From Bog-473 sp963766995 (GTDB taxonomy: Bacteria > Actinomycetota > Acidimicrobiia > Acidimicrobiales > RAAP-2): DNA of 64,000 bases. The notes under the pieces are model-generated. The model was not told the DNA's origin, did not search any database, and saw nothing but the letters and a program-made list of their open reading frames with translations. Shown one piece after another: positions 1 to 7,496 of the stretch (within the stretch, counting starts at the first letter, position 1; the number at the start of each line of letters is the position of its first letter). Both the position numbers and the translations under genes were made by a program. The stretch covers positions 1,488,001-1,552,000 of the forward strand of contig CAVYCE010000003.1 of the NCBI GenBank assembly GCA_963766995.1, read 5' to 3'.

Positions 1-1
1 A

Positions 2-664
2 GCCGCCGGAGTCAACATTGAGCTCTGCCGGGTGTTCCAAGGTGACCGGCCTCCGGTCGATTCCCGTGGGTTAGATGGTCTTGTCGTCATGGGTGGCCCC
101 ATGTCCGCTGCTTCCAATGAAGGCTTCCCGACCAGGGAAGCTGAGCTGGCACTGATCACGGCCGCCTTGAGTGACGACGTTCCGATCCTCGGTGTCTGCC
201 TGGGCGCCCAACTCCTGGCCGTGGCCGGCGGAGGCGCCGTCTTCCCTGGTGCAGTTGGGCCTGAAATCGGATGGGGTCCGGTGCACCTCAATGCATCCTG
301 CCGGGACGACCTCCTCTTCACCGGTCTGCCGGAGGAGCTCTCCGTTATGCACTGGCATGGCGACACCTTCGACCTCCCTCCGGGGGCCGAGTTGCTGATC
401 AGCAATGCGCAATACACGAACCAGGCCTTCCGGATGGCCGCAGTGGCCTGGGGAGTGCAATTCCATGTCGAAGTCGATGAAGCCGCGATCCTCGGCCTCA
501 TACAGGCCTTCGCCGGCGACGTCGTGGGTCTGCCCGGTGGGGTTGAGCGCATTGCCGGCATGACGGCCCGGGGCGTGGCCGATCTTGCCGCGGCGCGAGA
601 CGCAGTGTGTGGTCGATTCGCCGAGCTGGTCGCCAATCGAGTCCGTAAGGACGCGCTGGTCTGA
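2..664 (+). CDS. Class I glutamine amidotransferase (5' end cut by the window)
   Basis: GMP-synthase-like class I glutamine amidotransferase domain, which would release ammonia from glutamine. The nucleophile elbow GVCLGAQ and the late histidine in WGVQFHVEVDEA are both present, as is the GGPMS motif of stand-alone members. A GTG at position 32 could serve as a start, but the frame is open to the window edge. The residues coded there (GVNIELCRVFQGDRPP) continue the family N-terminus, so the gene most likely begins outside the window. The synthase partner or substrate cannot be told from the sequence. Confidence 0.8.
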   Translation, partial: AAGVNIELCRVFQGDRPPVDSRGLDGLVVMGGPMSAASNEGFPTREAELALITAALSDDVPILGVCLGAQLLAVAGGGAVFPGAVGPEIGWGPVHLNASCRDDLLFTGLPEELSVMHWHGDTFDLPPGAELLISNAQYTNQAFRMAAVAWGVQFHVEVDEAAILGLIQAFAGDVVGLPGGVERIAGMTARGVADLAAARDAVCGRFAELVANRVRKDALV

Positions 665-707
665 TTGGTCAACTGTCGGACCGGCACTCCGGCCCCGAGC
701 TGATGGG

Positions 708-2096
708 CTAAATGCCCCGACCGTTTTCGAAGCGGGCGTACTGCTTCAAGAAAATCAGGTTGGCCTTGCCAGTGGGGCCATTACGGTGCTTGGCCACTTC
801 GACCAAGGCATCGTCGGCTCGGTCGATGGGGACCTCTTCGTTGTACTCAGATTCTCGGTAGATAAAGAGCACGACATCGGCATCCTGTTCCAGCGAGCCG
901 GACTCACGGAGGTCGGAGAGCATCGGAGTCTTGTCCTGCCGTGACTCCAGATTGCGGCTCAGCTGGGACAGCGCCACGACGGGCACCTCGAGCTCGCGGG
1001 CCAGGATCTTGAGGCCACGGCTGATCTCAGCCACCTCGGTCTGGCGGTTCTCGGCCCGAGCCCGACCGGTCATGAGCTGCAGGTAGTCCACAATCACCAC
1101 GCCGAGGTCGCCCTCGGACTTCTTCAGGCGACGAGCCCGGGCCCGGATGTCCATCACGGTGGCGTTCGGGTTGTCATCAATGAAGATGGGAGCGTTGCTC
1201 AGACGGGTGACAGCCGTGCCGATTTTGGCCCAATCCTGCGTGCGGATGCGCCCCGACTGCAGGCTCTGGCCATTGACCTCTGCCTCAGACGCCAAGAGGC
1301 GCTGGGTCAACTCCAGGTGGCCCATCTCTAATGAAAAGAGCAGTGCTGGGCGCTGGGCCACCACGCCGACATTGGCCAGGATGCCCAGGGCAAAGCTCGT
1401 CTTTCCCATTCCGGGTCGGGCACCCACAATCACCAGAGACGACGGCTGCAAGCCGAGGAGGATCTTGTCGAGCTCGTTATATCCAGTGGCCACACCGGTG
1501 AGTTCGGAACCCCGCAGTCCCAGTTCCTCAATACGGTCCAGCCCTTTGCCCAGCAGCTCGTGCAGTGGCGACATGGTGTCGGCCGTGCGGCGCTCGGCCA
1601 CGTTGAACATCATCTGCTCGGCTTCGTCGATCGCCCCTTCGACGTTCTCGGGCACCGCGTAGGCAATGTCGGCAATGTCGCCCGCCACGCCGATCATGCG
1701 GCGAAGCAGCGAATGCTCCTCGACGATGGTGGCGTAGTGCCGCGCGTTGGCGATGGAAGGAGTGTTGGCCTGGAGCGAAATGAACACCGTGGGATCCCCC
1801 ACGGCATCAAGCAACCCGGAACGCTGTAGCTCGTCGGTGACGGTTACCGCGTCAATGGGCTCGCCTCGCTCCATCAGCGCTCGGATGGCCCCGAAGATGT
1901 GCCCATGAGCCGGCTTATAGAAATCGCCGGTGTTGCAGATCTCTATGGCTGCCGAAGCGGCGTCATTCGAAAGGAGCATGGCTCCCAGCAATGACTCCTC
2001 CGCCTCGAGATTGTGCGGCGGAATTCGGGTGCTGCTGGCAGGGGCTGGTGCCGCCCGCAACGGGCGGGGGCGGCTTTCGTCAAAGGCTTGGACCAC
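708..2096 (-). CDS. dnaB: Replicative DNA helicase DnaB
   Basis: Hexameric 5'-3' helicase of the replication fork. The N-terminal DnaB domain begins at PHNLEAEESLLGAML, and the RecA-like C-terminal domain carries Walker A GARPGMGKT and Walker B VVIVDYLQL. No intein interrupts it. I place the start at GTG 2096 (about 462 residues) because the extra residues of the longer frame back to 2165 do not look like family sequence and lie over a perfect DnaA box. The gene is the last of a leftward group with rplI, rpsR, ssb and rpsF, as in mycobacteria. Confidence 0.95.
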   Translation of the reverse strand: MVQAFDESRPRPLRAAPAPASSTRIPPHNLEAEESLLGAMLLSNDAASAAIEICNTGDFYKPAHGHIFGAIRALMERGEPIDAVTVTDELQRSGLLDAVGDPTVFISLQANTPSIANARHYATIVEEHSLLRRMIGVAGDIADIAYAVPENVEGAIDEAEQMMFNVAERRTADTMSPLHELLGKGLDRIEELGLRGSELTGVATGYNELDKILLGLQPSSLVIVGARPGMGKTSFALGILANVGVVAQRPALLFSLEMGHLELTQRLLASEAEVNGQSLQSGRIRTQDWAKIGTAVTRLSNAPIFIDDNPNATVMDIRARARRLKKSEGDLGVVIVDYLQLMTGRARAENRQTEVAEISRGLKILARELEVPVVALSQLSRNLESRQDKTPMLSDLRESGSLEQDADVVLFIYRESEYNEEVPIDRADDALVEVAKHRNGPTGKANLIFLKQYARFENGRGI

Positions 2097-2147
2097 GGTC
2101 CCCCAACTCTGCCTGTCCGACCCTGGGGACGGTAAGCCCCCAAATCG

Positions 2148-2156
2148 TGTGGATAA
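2148..2156 (-). promoter_or_regulatory. DnaA box upstream of dnaB
   Basis: The plus strand reads TGTGGATAA, the exact complement of the consensus DnaA box TTATCCACA. It lies about 50 bases before the preferred dnaB start at 2096. If the longer frame to 2165 is used it falls inside the gene. DnaA control of helicase expression is an inference from position only. Confidence 0.5.
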
Positions 2157-2254
2157 CCGGTGCACGCAGCCACGTACCCTGTGGACTGTTGGTGGTGAGG
2201 CGGCGCATCACTCCATGGTGAACCATGGGTGTGACACCTGTCCGTGATGCCCTC

Positions 2255-2701
2255 CTAGGCGGCGGTGATCTCCACCGTCACGATGGTGGCCACACCGGTG
2301 AAGAGCTCGACGGTGATATCGGTCGAGCCCACGTCCTTAATGTGGTCGGTCAGGAGGATGTGCTTCTGGTCCACTTCCACACCCTTCTGGGCCCGAATGG
2401 CCTTGGCCACGTCTACGGGTCCGATGGAGCCGAATAGGCGTCCACCGGCACCAGCCCGCGCCGAAATGGTGATCGTGGCGCCGGCCAGAATGGTGGCTTG
2501 TGCCTCAGCGGCGCCACGGTCCTTGGCCTCGCGTAGGTCACGGCCACGCCGCATCTGCTCGGCCTGACCACCCACGCCGTCATTGGCGATGATGGCCCGG
2601 CCTTCGGGCAAAAGGAAGTTGCGGGCGAAGCCGCCGGCCACCCGGACGATATCGCCGCGCCGGCCCACGCCGGCCACGTCGTCACGCAGGAGCACCTTCA
2701 T
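2255..2701 (-). CDS. rplI: 50S ribosomal protein L9
   Basis: L9 binds 23S rRNA near the L1 stalk. The N-terminal signature MKVLLRDDVAGVGRRGDIV and the following GGFARNFLLPEG match the family. At 148 residues it has the usual length, with an N-terminal RNA-binding domain, a charged connecting helix (about 45-80) and a C-terminal domain. Its ATG overlaps the rpsR stop in an ATGA arrangement, which implies translational coupling. Confidence 0.97.
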   Translation of the reverse strand: MKVLLRDDVAGVGRRGDIVRVAGGFARNFLLPEGRAIIANDGVGGQAEQMRRGRDLREAKDRGAAEAQATILAGATITISARAGAGGRLFGSIGPVDVAKAIRAQKGVEVDQKHILLTDHIKDVGSTDITVELFTGVATIVTVEITAA

Positions 2702-3246
2702 GCGTCACCATCCTCAGATTCGGCCTCAGCCTCGACTCCGGCGGTGACGTCAGCCTCAACGTCCATGCCAACTTCATCAACCACGTCGTCGACTTCATCG
2801 TCAACTACCTCATCGGCAGCGGCGTCAGCCACCGCAGCGGCCGGGTACTCGGTACTGGCCTCACGATCCCTGGGGGCATCAGCCCCGATGGTGTCGCTCA
2901 GGGTGCGCTCGGCGCGCTCTCCCCGCTCACCCCGGTCGCGTCCGCCACCACGTCCTCCCGGACGCTCGGTGACCGTGCGCTGGGTATATGGAAGCAGCAC
3001 GAGCTCACGCGCCGTTTTGATGGCCAGGGCCAGGGCCCGCTGGTGCTGGGCGCAGTTGCCCGTGACCCGGCGGGAGCGAATCTTGCCTCGGTCACTCATG
3101 TACTTGCGCAACATGGGGACGTCCTTGTAGTCCACCCAGGCGGTGTTGTCCCGACACAGCGCGCAGGGCTTCTTCTTTACCCGGCGACCGAGATCTTTGG
3201 GGGCACGGCGGGTGGTCGTTCCGCCTCGTTGGTTATTCCTGGCCAT
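2698..3246 (-). CDS. rpsR: 30S ribosomal protein S18 with a long charged C-terminal tail
   Basis: Residues about 20-92 form a normal S18 core (KKKPCALCRDN, IRSRRVTGNCAQHQRAL). C28, C31, C65 and H68 form a CxxC/CxxH set typical of zinc-type (C+) S18 proteins. S18 is usually 75-90 residues, but this one is 182. Residues 93-117 are rich in Gly, Arg and Glu, and residues 118-182 are strongly acidic and Ala/Val-rich. There is no stop between core and tail, and the tail ends exactly at the rplI overlap, so it is part of the same reading frame. Its start overlaps the ssb stop by one base (TAATG). Confidence 0.93.
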   Translation of the reverse strand: MARNNQRGGTTTRRAPKDLGRRVKKKPCALCRDNTAWVDYKDVPMLRKYMSDRGKIRSRRVTGNCAQHQRALALAIKTARELVLLPYTQRTVTERPGGRGGGRDRGERGERAERTLSDTIGADAPRDREASTEYPAAAVADAAADEVVDDEVDDVVDEVGMDVEADVTAGVEAEAESEDGDA

Positions 3247-3713
3247 TAGAAGGGCTCCTCATCGAATCCGTAGCCGCCACCATTGTCGGGGGCAGCAGGT
3301 GCTGCTGTGGGCTGGCGGTTCCCGCCGCGCGGACCGTCACTCGGGCCGCGCCGTTCATTTCTGGTGATCTGGGCCGTGGCCCAGCGCAACGATGGTCCGA
3401 TCTCGTCGGCCACCACTTCGATCTTGGAACGCTTGTCCCCGTCCTGGGTCTCCCAACTGCGCTGCTCCAAGCGGCCGGCCACCATGACCCGTGCTCCCTT
3501 AGTGATGGTCTCGCTCACGTTCTCGGCCATTTCGCGCCAACACACCACGTCGAAGAAGGAGGTGGCCTCCTCCCACTCCTGGGTCTGGCGGTTCTGCCAG
3601 CGCCGATTCACGGCGAGGCCGAAGGAGGCGGTGGGCTGTCCGGTGTTGGTGAAGCGCAGCTCGGGGTCCCGAGTGACGTTGCCGATCAGCGTCACGCTGT
3701 TCTCAGATGGCAT
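3246..3713 (-). CDS. ssb: Single-stranded DNA-binding protein
   Basis: OB-fold SSB that coats single-stranded DNA during replication, recombination and repair. The N-terminus SVTLIGNVTRDPELRFT and the central SFFDVVCWREMAENV are classic. The Gly/Pro/Ala-rich linker ends in the acidic tip DEEPF, the docking tail for partner proteins (DDDIPF in E. coli). At 155 residues the length is normal. It sits between rpsF and rpsR, the usual bacterial order. Confidence 0.96.
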   Translation of the reverse strand: MPSENSVTLIGNVTRDPELRFTNTGQPTASFGLAVNRRWQNRQTQEWEEATSFFDVVCWREMAENVSETITKGARVMVAGRLEQRSWETQDGDKRSKIEVVADEIGPSLRWATAQITRNERRGPSDGPRGGNRQPTAAPAAPDNGGGYGFDEEPF

Positions 3714-3734
3714 GAAGTGCTCCTCTTACCTGGA

Positions 3735-4052
3735 TCAGCCGGCAGCCGCAGCGGGTGCGACCTTCGACTCGGGCAGACGGACGATCTTGTGGCGAACCAC
3801 TTCGTCGGCCAGACCCAGCATGCGGTCAAGGTCGGCCACTGTCTGGGTGCCAGAAGTGAACTCCACCACGACGTAGTAGCCCTCGCGCTTGTGGTTCACC
3901 TCATAGGCAAAGGTGCGACGACCCCAGCGGTCGATGGCGCCGGGGTTACCCCCCGTGCTGCGGATGACCTCAAGGGCCTGGTCCAGCACGCCTTGAATGA
4001 CGGTTGGCTCGGTGGTGGCCTCGAAAATGGCCATGACTTCGTAAGGCCGCAT
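3735..4052 (-). CDS. rpsF: 30S ribosomal protein S6
   Basis: S6 pairs with S18 on the small subunit platform. The start MRPYEVMAIFEATTEP and the later GRRTFAYEVNHKREGYYVV are diagnostic. An in-frame ATG lies nine bases upstream at 4061, but it directly abuts the GGAGGGAGGT ribosome-binding site. The ATG at 4052 has proper spacing and matches the family start, giving 105 residues. It is the first gene of the leftward rpsF-ssb-rpsR-rplI-dnaB group and is preceded by a structured leader. Confidence 0.95.
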   Translation of the reverse strand: MRPYEVMAIFEATTEPTVIQGVLDQALEVIRSTGGNPGAIDRWGRRTFAYEVNHKREGYYVVVEFTSGTQTVADLDRMLGLADEVVRHKIVRLPESKVAPAAAAG

Positions 4053-4074
4053 ATGCGGCATACCTCCCTCCGGA

Positions 4075-4135
4075 CCGGGCGAATGCCCGGGCCCCTGGCG
4101 GTCAGGGGCAGGGTCTGTTGCGGGGAACCATGCTA
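4075..4135 (-). promoter_or_regulatory. rpsF leader: -10-like box and two tandem hairpins
   Basis: In the direction of transcription a TAGCAT box (4135-4130) is followed by two strong hairpins. The first is CCCCTG-ACCGC-CAGGGG (4108-4092) and the second CCGGGC-ATTC-GCCCGG (4090-4075). The ribosome-binding site follows a few bases later. Feedback of the S6:S18 complex on rpsF leaders is known in several bacteria. The resemblance here is limited to position and to a CCG in the first loop. Confidence 0.45.
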
Positions 4136-4176
4136 GTCGAGCGCCGGTGCCCCCTCATTTCGGGGTCACGAGGAGC

Positions 4177-5013
4177 TCAGCTGAGGGAGTCGCCCAGCTC
4201 GGAAGAGCCGTGGTAGCTCTCCTCATCGCTGGGAAAGGAACCGCTACGTACATCGTCAGCAAAGGCGGCGATGGCCTCGGTGGCGATGCGGCCCATGTCG
4301 GCGTACTGGCGGACGAACTTGGGCGGGGTACGCGACCCGAGACCGAGGAGGTCATGAAAAACCAGGACTTGCCCGTCGGTGGAAGGGCCGGCACCGATGC
4401 CGATGGTGGGCACCTGGAGGGCCTCGGTGACGGCGGCGCCCACGACGTCGGGCACTCCCTCAATCACGAAGGCGAAACACCCGGCCGCTTCCAGGGACTT
4501 GGCGGCGTCCAACAGCGCGCTGGCGGCGTCGACGCTCTTGGCCTGCACCCGAAAGCCACCCATGGCCAGCACCGATTGCGGTGTCAATCCCAGGTGGCCC
4601 ATGACCGGGATTTCGGCTCGGATGATGGCCTCGACCACCGGAAGCCGCGCTCGCCCACCCTCCAACTTCACGGCCTGGGCCCCGGCGCGGATGAGGGTGG
4701 CGGCATTGCGTACGGCTTCGTCGGTGGAGAGGTGGTAGCTCATCCAGGGCATGTCGCCCAGTATCAGGCAGTCAGGCTTGGCCCGGGCCACCGCGGCCAC
4801 GTGGTGGGCCATGACGGCAATGTCGATGTGCAACGGATCGTCGTAGCCCAGCACGGTATTGGCTACAGAGTCCCCCACCAACACAATGTCCGCGCCGGCG
4901 TCAGAGACGAAGCGGCCGCCCGGCTCGTCATAGGCCGTGACCATCACGATCGGGGTGGCGCCGTCACGTCGCTTGCGCTGGCGCAGTGCCGGAACGGTGG
5001 TGGCCTCGCTCAC
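4177..5013 (-). CDS. panB: 3-methyl-2-oxobutanoate hydroxymethyltransferase
   Basis: First committed enzyme of pantothenate synthesis: it transfers a hydroxymethyl group from methylenetetrahydrofolate to alpha-ketoisovalerate. Family motifs include VMVTAYDEPGGRFVSDAGADIVLVGDS, the metal-site region LILGDMPWMSY, AVKLEGG and VMGHLGLTPQSV. The frame is open to 5238, but the GTG at 5013 overlaps the stop of the upstream gene (GTGA) and gives a normal 278-residue protein. It is translationally coupled to the DUF5318 gene. Confidence 0.95.
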   Translation of the reverse strand: MSEATTVPALRQRKRRDGATPIVMVTAYDEPGGRFVSDAGADIVLVGDSVANTVLGYDDPLHIDIAVMAHHVAAVARAKPDCLILGDMPWMSYHLSTDEAVRNAATLIRAGAQAVKLEGGRARLPVVEAIIRAEIPVMGHLGLTPQSVLAMGGFRVQAKSVDAASALLDAAKSLEAAGCFAFVIEGVPDVVGAAVTEALQVPTIGIGAGPSTDGQVLVFHDLLGLGSRTPPKFVRQYADMGRIATEAIAAFADDVRSGSFPSDEESYHGSSELGDSLS

Positions 5014-5444
5014 TGGGCCAGCCTTCGGCGGGCCCTGGCTTTGGGGCCTCCGGCGGGATACTTCTTCATCAGGTGATGCCAGGCGCAGTCCGGGCACACT
5101 TCGACCTCGAAGCACAGCACCGGCTCGGGTCGGCGTCGCAGTTGGTTGAGTTCGGCCACCGTTCCCGGGCAGCGACCGCCGGCTGGGAGCTTGGCTCCGA
5201 AGACAAAAGTGACCGTGACCAATCGCCCCTCGTCGCACATTGGGCAGGTCTCGTCGGTCCGACGCCCCACGTTGCGGGCGGCCCGAAGCAGCTCAGGATG
5301 GGCGTCGCAGACGTCCACCTTCAAGAGTCGGCCCCGCTCCACCTCACGAATGACGGTGTTGCGCATCAGGCGGTACTCGACCCCGGCCGAGATATCGGCA
5401 CTCACCGCTCGGCTAGATGACCTCGGTTCCGAGGTGACGGACAC
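5010..5444 (-). CDS. DUF5318 family protein, putative zinc-ribbon
   Basis: A 144-residue protein of the actinobacterial DUF5318 group (mycobacterial Rv0049 type), which also lies near rpsF-ssb in mycobacteria. Two Cys pairs, TCPMCDEG (about 86-89) and CPDCAWHH (about 117-120), suggest a zinc site. An ETCPMC-VTFVFGAKLPAGGRCPGT stretch is characteristic. It is cytosolic with a basic C-terminus. Its stop overlaps the panB start by four bases. The molecular function is unknown. Confidence 0.75.
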   Translation of the reverse strand: MSVTSEPRSSSRAVSADISAGVEYRLMRNTVIREVERGRLLKVDVCDAHPELLRAARNVGRRTDETCPMCDEGRLVTVTFVFGAKLPAGGRCPGTVAELNQLRRRPEPVLCFEVEVCPDCAWHHLMKKYPAGGPKARARRRLAQ

Positions 5445-5556
5445 GGCGCCAGGCTAGCCCTCACGCACCAAAACGTCACCCAATTGCGGGTTTCGCCCTC
5501 TGGAGCAGGTCCGCCGGTTTCTGCATGAGGCCGTTGCGGGCTCGGCTGAGGGCCTT

Positions 5557-6042
5557 CTAGACGAGGATGCGCTCGTCGGGTGCCCGAACGCCGACAACGG
5601 CCAGGGTGCGCCCCATGCCCAAGAACATGCCACAGCAGATCGTGAGATCGGCCAGCTCCTCCTCGGAGAAGGCAGCATGCATGCGCCCCCAGAACCCGTC
5701 GTCCATGGCGAGGTGGTCGAGGGCAAAACGCTCAGCGAACTCGGCGGCCAGCTTCTCGCGGGCACTGAGCTCGCTCGAGGCCCGCCAATCGGTGACTTCC
5801 TTATAGAAGGGCTCATCGGCGCCGACCGTGGCGCCATCCTTGGCCCGGGTGTCGCGACATACGGCGCAGTCATTGAGGAGCGCAATGGTCCAGCGTGCGG
5901 CCTCTCGCTCGCGTACGGGCAGCTGACTGTTGCTGTAGACGGCTTCGGACAGGGCACCCATGCCGGCTGCCATTTTGGGGCGAAGGAGGGCCCAATCGAT
6001 GTGCTCGCCGAGTCCGCTTGTAGGGGCCGCGATCCTGGTCAT
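5557..6042 (-). CDS. Carboxymuconolactone decarboxylase / AhpD-like protein
   Basis: All-helical AhpD-like fold of 161 residues. The redox CxxC appears as NDCAVCRD at about 58-61. The downstream histidine that completes the CxxCxxxH proton relay of AhpD is replaced (CAVCRDTR), so thioredoxin-like peroxidase support is possible but uncertain. It is a single gene between the DUF5318 gene and cca, with its own start and no overlap. Confidence 0.75.
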   Translation of the reverse strand: MTRIAAPTSGLGEHIDWALLRPKMAAGMGALSEAVYSNSQLPVREREAARWTIALLNDCAVCRDTRAKDGATVGADEPFYKEVTDWRASSELSAREKLAAEFAERFALDHLAMDDGFWGRMHAAFSEEELADLTICCGMFLGMGRTLAVVGVRAPDERILV

Positions 6043-6073
6043 GGAAGCAGGGTATCCCCGATCACCTCGCGCT

Positions 6074-7462
6074 TCAGGACTGCTGCTGCCACCATTCCAC
6101 CAGACGCCGGCCAGCCTCTTCCTCGCCCAACGGTCCTTCGTCCAGACGTAGTTCCATGAGAAACCCCAGGGCCTTCCCGACCACCGGTCCCGGCGGCACG
6201 TCGAGCAGCGCCATGACCTGGTTGCCGGTGAGATCGGGGCGGAGCCGACTCAGCTCCTCCTGCTCACCCAGCTCGGAGATACGAGCCTCCAGTTCATCCA
6301 TACGCCGAGCCAGGGCTCGGGCCTTGCTGGCATTTCGGGTGGTGCAGTCGCAGCGGGTGAGCTCGTTGAGCCGGTCAAGATGTTCGCCGGCATCGCGCAC
6401 GTACCGACGCACGGCCTTGTCGGTCCAGCCCAATCGGTAGGTGTGGAAGCGCAGATGCAGCTCGACCAGGCGGGTCACCGTGTCAACGTCGTCCGACGAA
6501 TACCGCAACGCCTCCATGCGCACCCGAGTCATCCGAGCACCCACCACCTCATGGTGGTGGAAGCTCACCCCACCGTCGGTGATCGCCCGGGTCTTCGGCT
6601 TGCCCACATCGTGGAAGAGGGCCGAGAGACGAAGCAACCGGTCCGGCGACGTCTTGTCGACCACGGCCAGGGTGTGGGCCAGCACGTCCTTGTGGCGATG
6701 GATGGGATCTTGCTCGAGGGCCAGGCCCGGCAGCTCGGGCATGAACTCACCGGCCAGTCCGGTGCGAACCACGAACCACAGCGCTTCCGAGGGAACGGGG
6801 AGCATCACGATCTTGTCGAGCTCGTCTCGCACCCGCTCGCTTGAAACAATGGACAACCGATCGTGCATCGACTCGACGGCCGCCTCCAGCCCCGGGTCGG
6901 CCTTCAGCGAGAACCGGGCCAGGAATCGCGCTGCTCGCAGCATGCGCAGAGGGTCGTCGCCGAATGAGACCTCGGGATCAAGCGGCGTGCGCAGCCGGCC
7001 GGCGCCAAGGTCGCCCAAGCCGTCGAACGGATCCACCAATTCCATGTCGGGAAGGCGTAGCGCCAGCGCGTTGATGGTGAAGTCGCGGCGTGAAAGGTCG
7101 TCCTCAATGTTGTCGCCGAACGTCACCTCGGGTTTACGCGAGTCAGGCACGTACACCTCGGCCCGATGGGTCGTGATTTCGAAGACTTGTCCGTCCCGCC
7201 GACACCCAATGGTGCCGAACCGAGCACCCTGGGTCCACACGTCATCGGCCCAGCCAGCTATGAGACGCTCAATCTCATCGGGACGGGCATCGGTGGTCAG
7301 GTCGTAGTCAGGATCGGCCAATGCGCCAGCTGGAAAGAGGGCATCACGGACAGAACCACCCACGAGATACAGAGCTTTCCCAGCTCCCGCGAAGCGGTGC
7401 GCCAACTCTTCAGTTGCTTCGTAGAGGGGGCGGAACCGTTCCGGTACCGAAGTGGACTGCAC
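6074..7462 (-). CDS. cca: CCA tRNA nucleotidyltransferase (PcnA type) with HD domain
   Basis: Adds or repairs the 3' CCA of tRNAs. The head domain has GGSVRDAL (about 36-43) and the metal-binding DYDLTTDARPDE (about 53). The RNA-binding region follows (RRDFTINALALR, DPLRMLRAARF). An HD phosphohydrolase motif lies in the C-terminal half (LFHDVGKPKTR, HHHEVVGARM). At 462 residues it matches mycobacterial PcnA (Rv3907c), whose neighbours DUF6049 and MurJ also follow here. The intervening mutT4 of mycobacteria is missing. Confidence 0.94.
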   Translation of the reverse strand: MQSTSVPERFRPLYEATEELAHRFAGAGKALYLVGGSVRDALFPAGALADPDYDLTTDARPDEIERLIAGWADDVWTQGARFGTIGCRRDGQVFEITTHRAEVYVPDSRKPEVTFGDNIEDDLSRRDFTINALALRLPDMELVDPFDGLGDLGAGRLRTPLDPEVSFGDDPLRMLRAARFLARFSLKADPGLEAAVESMHDRLSIVSSERVRDELDKIVMLPVPSEALWFVVRTGLAGEFMPELPGLALEQDPIHRHKDVLAHTLAVVDKTSPDRLLRLSALFHDVGKPKTRAITDGGVSFHHHEVVGARMTRVRMEALRYSSDDVDTVTRLVELHLRFHTYRLGWTDKAVRRYVRDAGEHLDRLNELTRCDCTTRNASKARALARRMDELEARISELGEQEELSRLRPDLTGNQVMALLDVPPGPVVGKALGFLMELRLDEGPLGEEEAGRRLVEWWQQQS

Positions 7463-7496
7463 CCGACCACGGTAGTGCGGCGCCTAGCCTCTCCCT

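Noticed and set aside
4147..5076. A 309-codon open frame on the plus strand
   Set aside because: It is antisense to panB, which has conserved motifs throughout.
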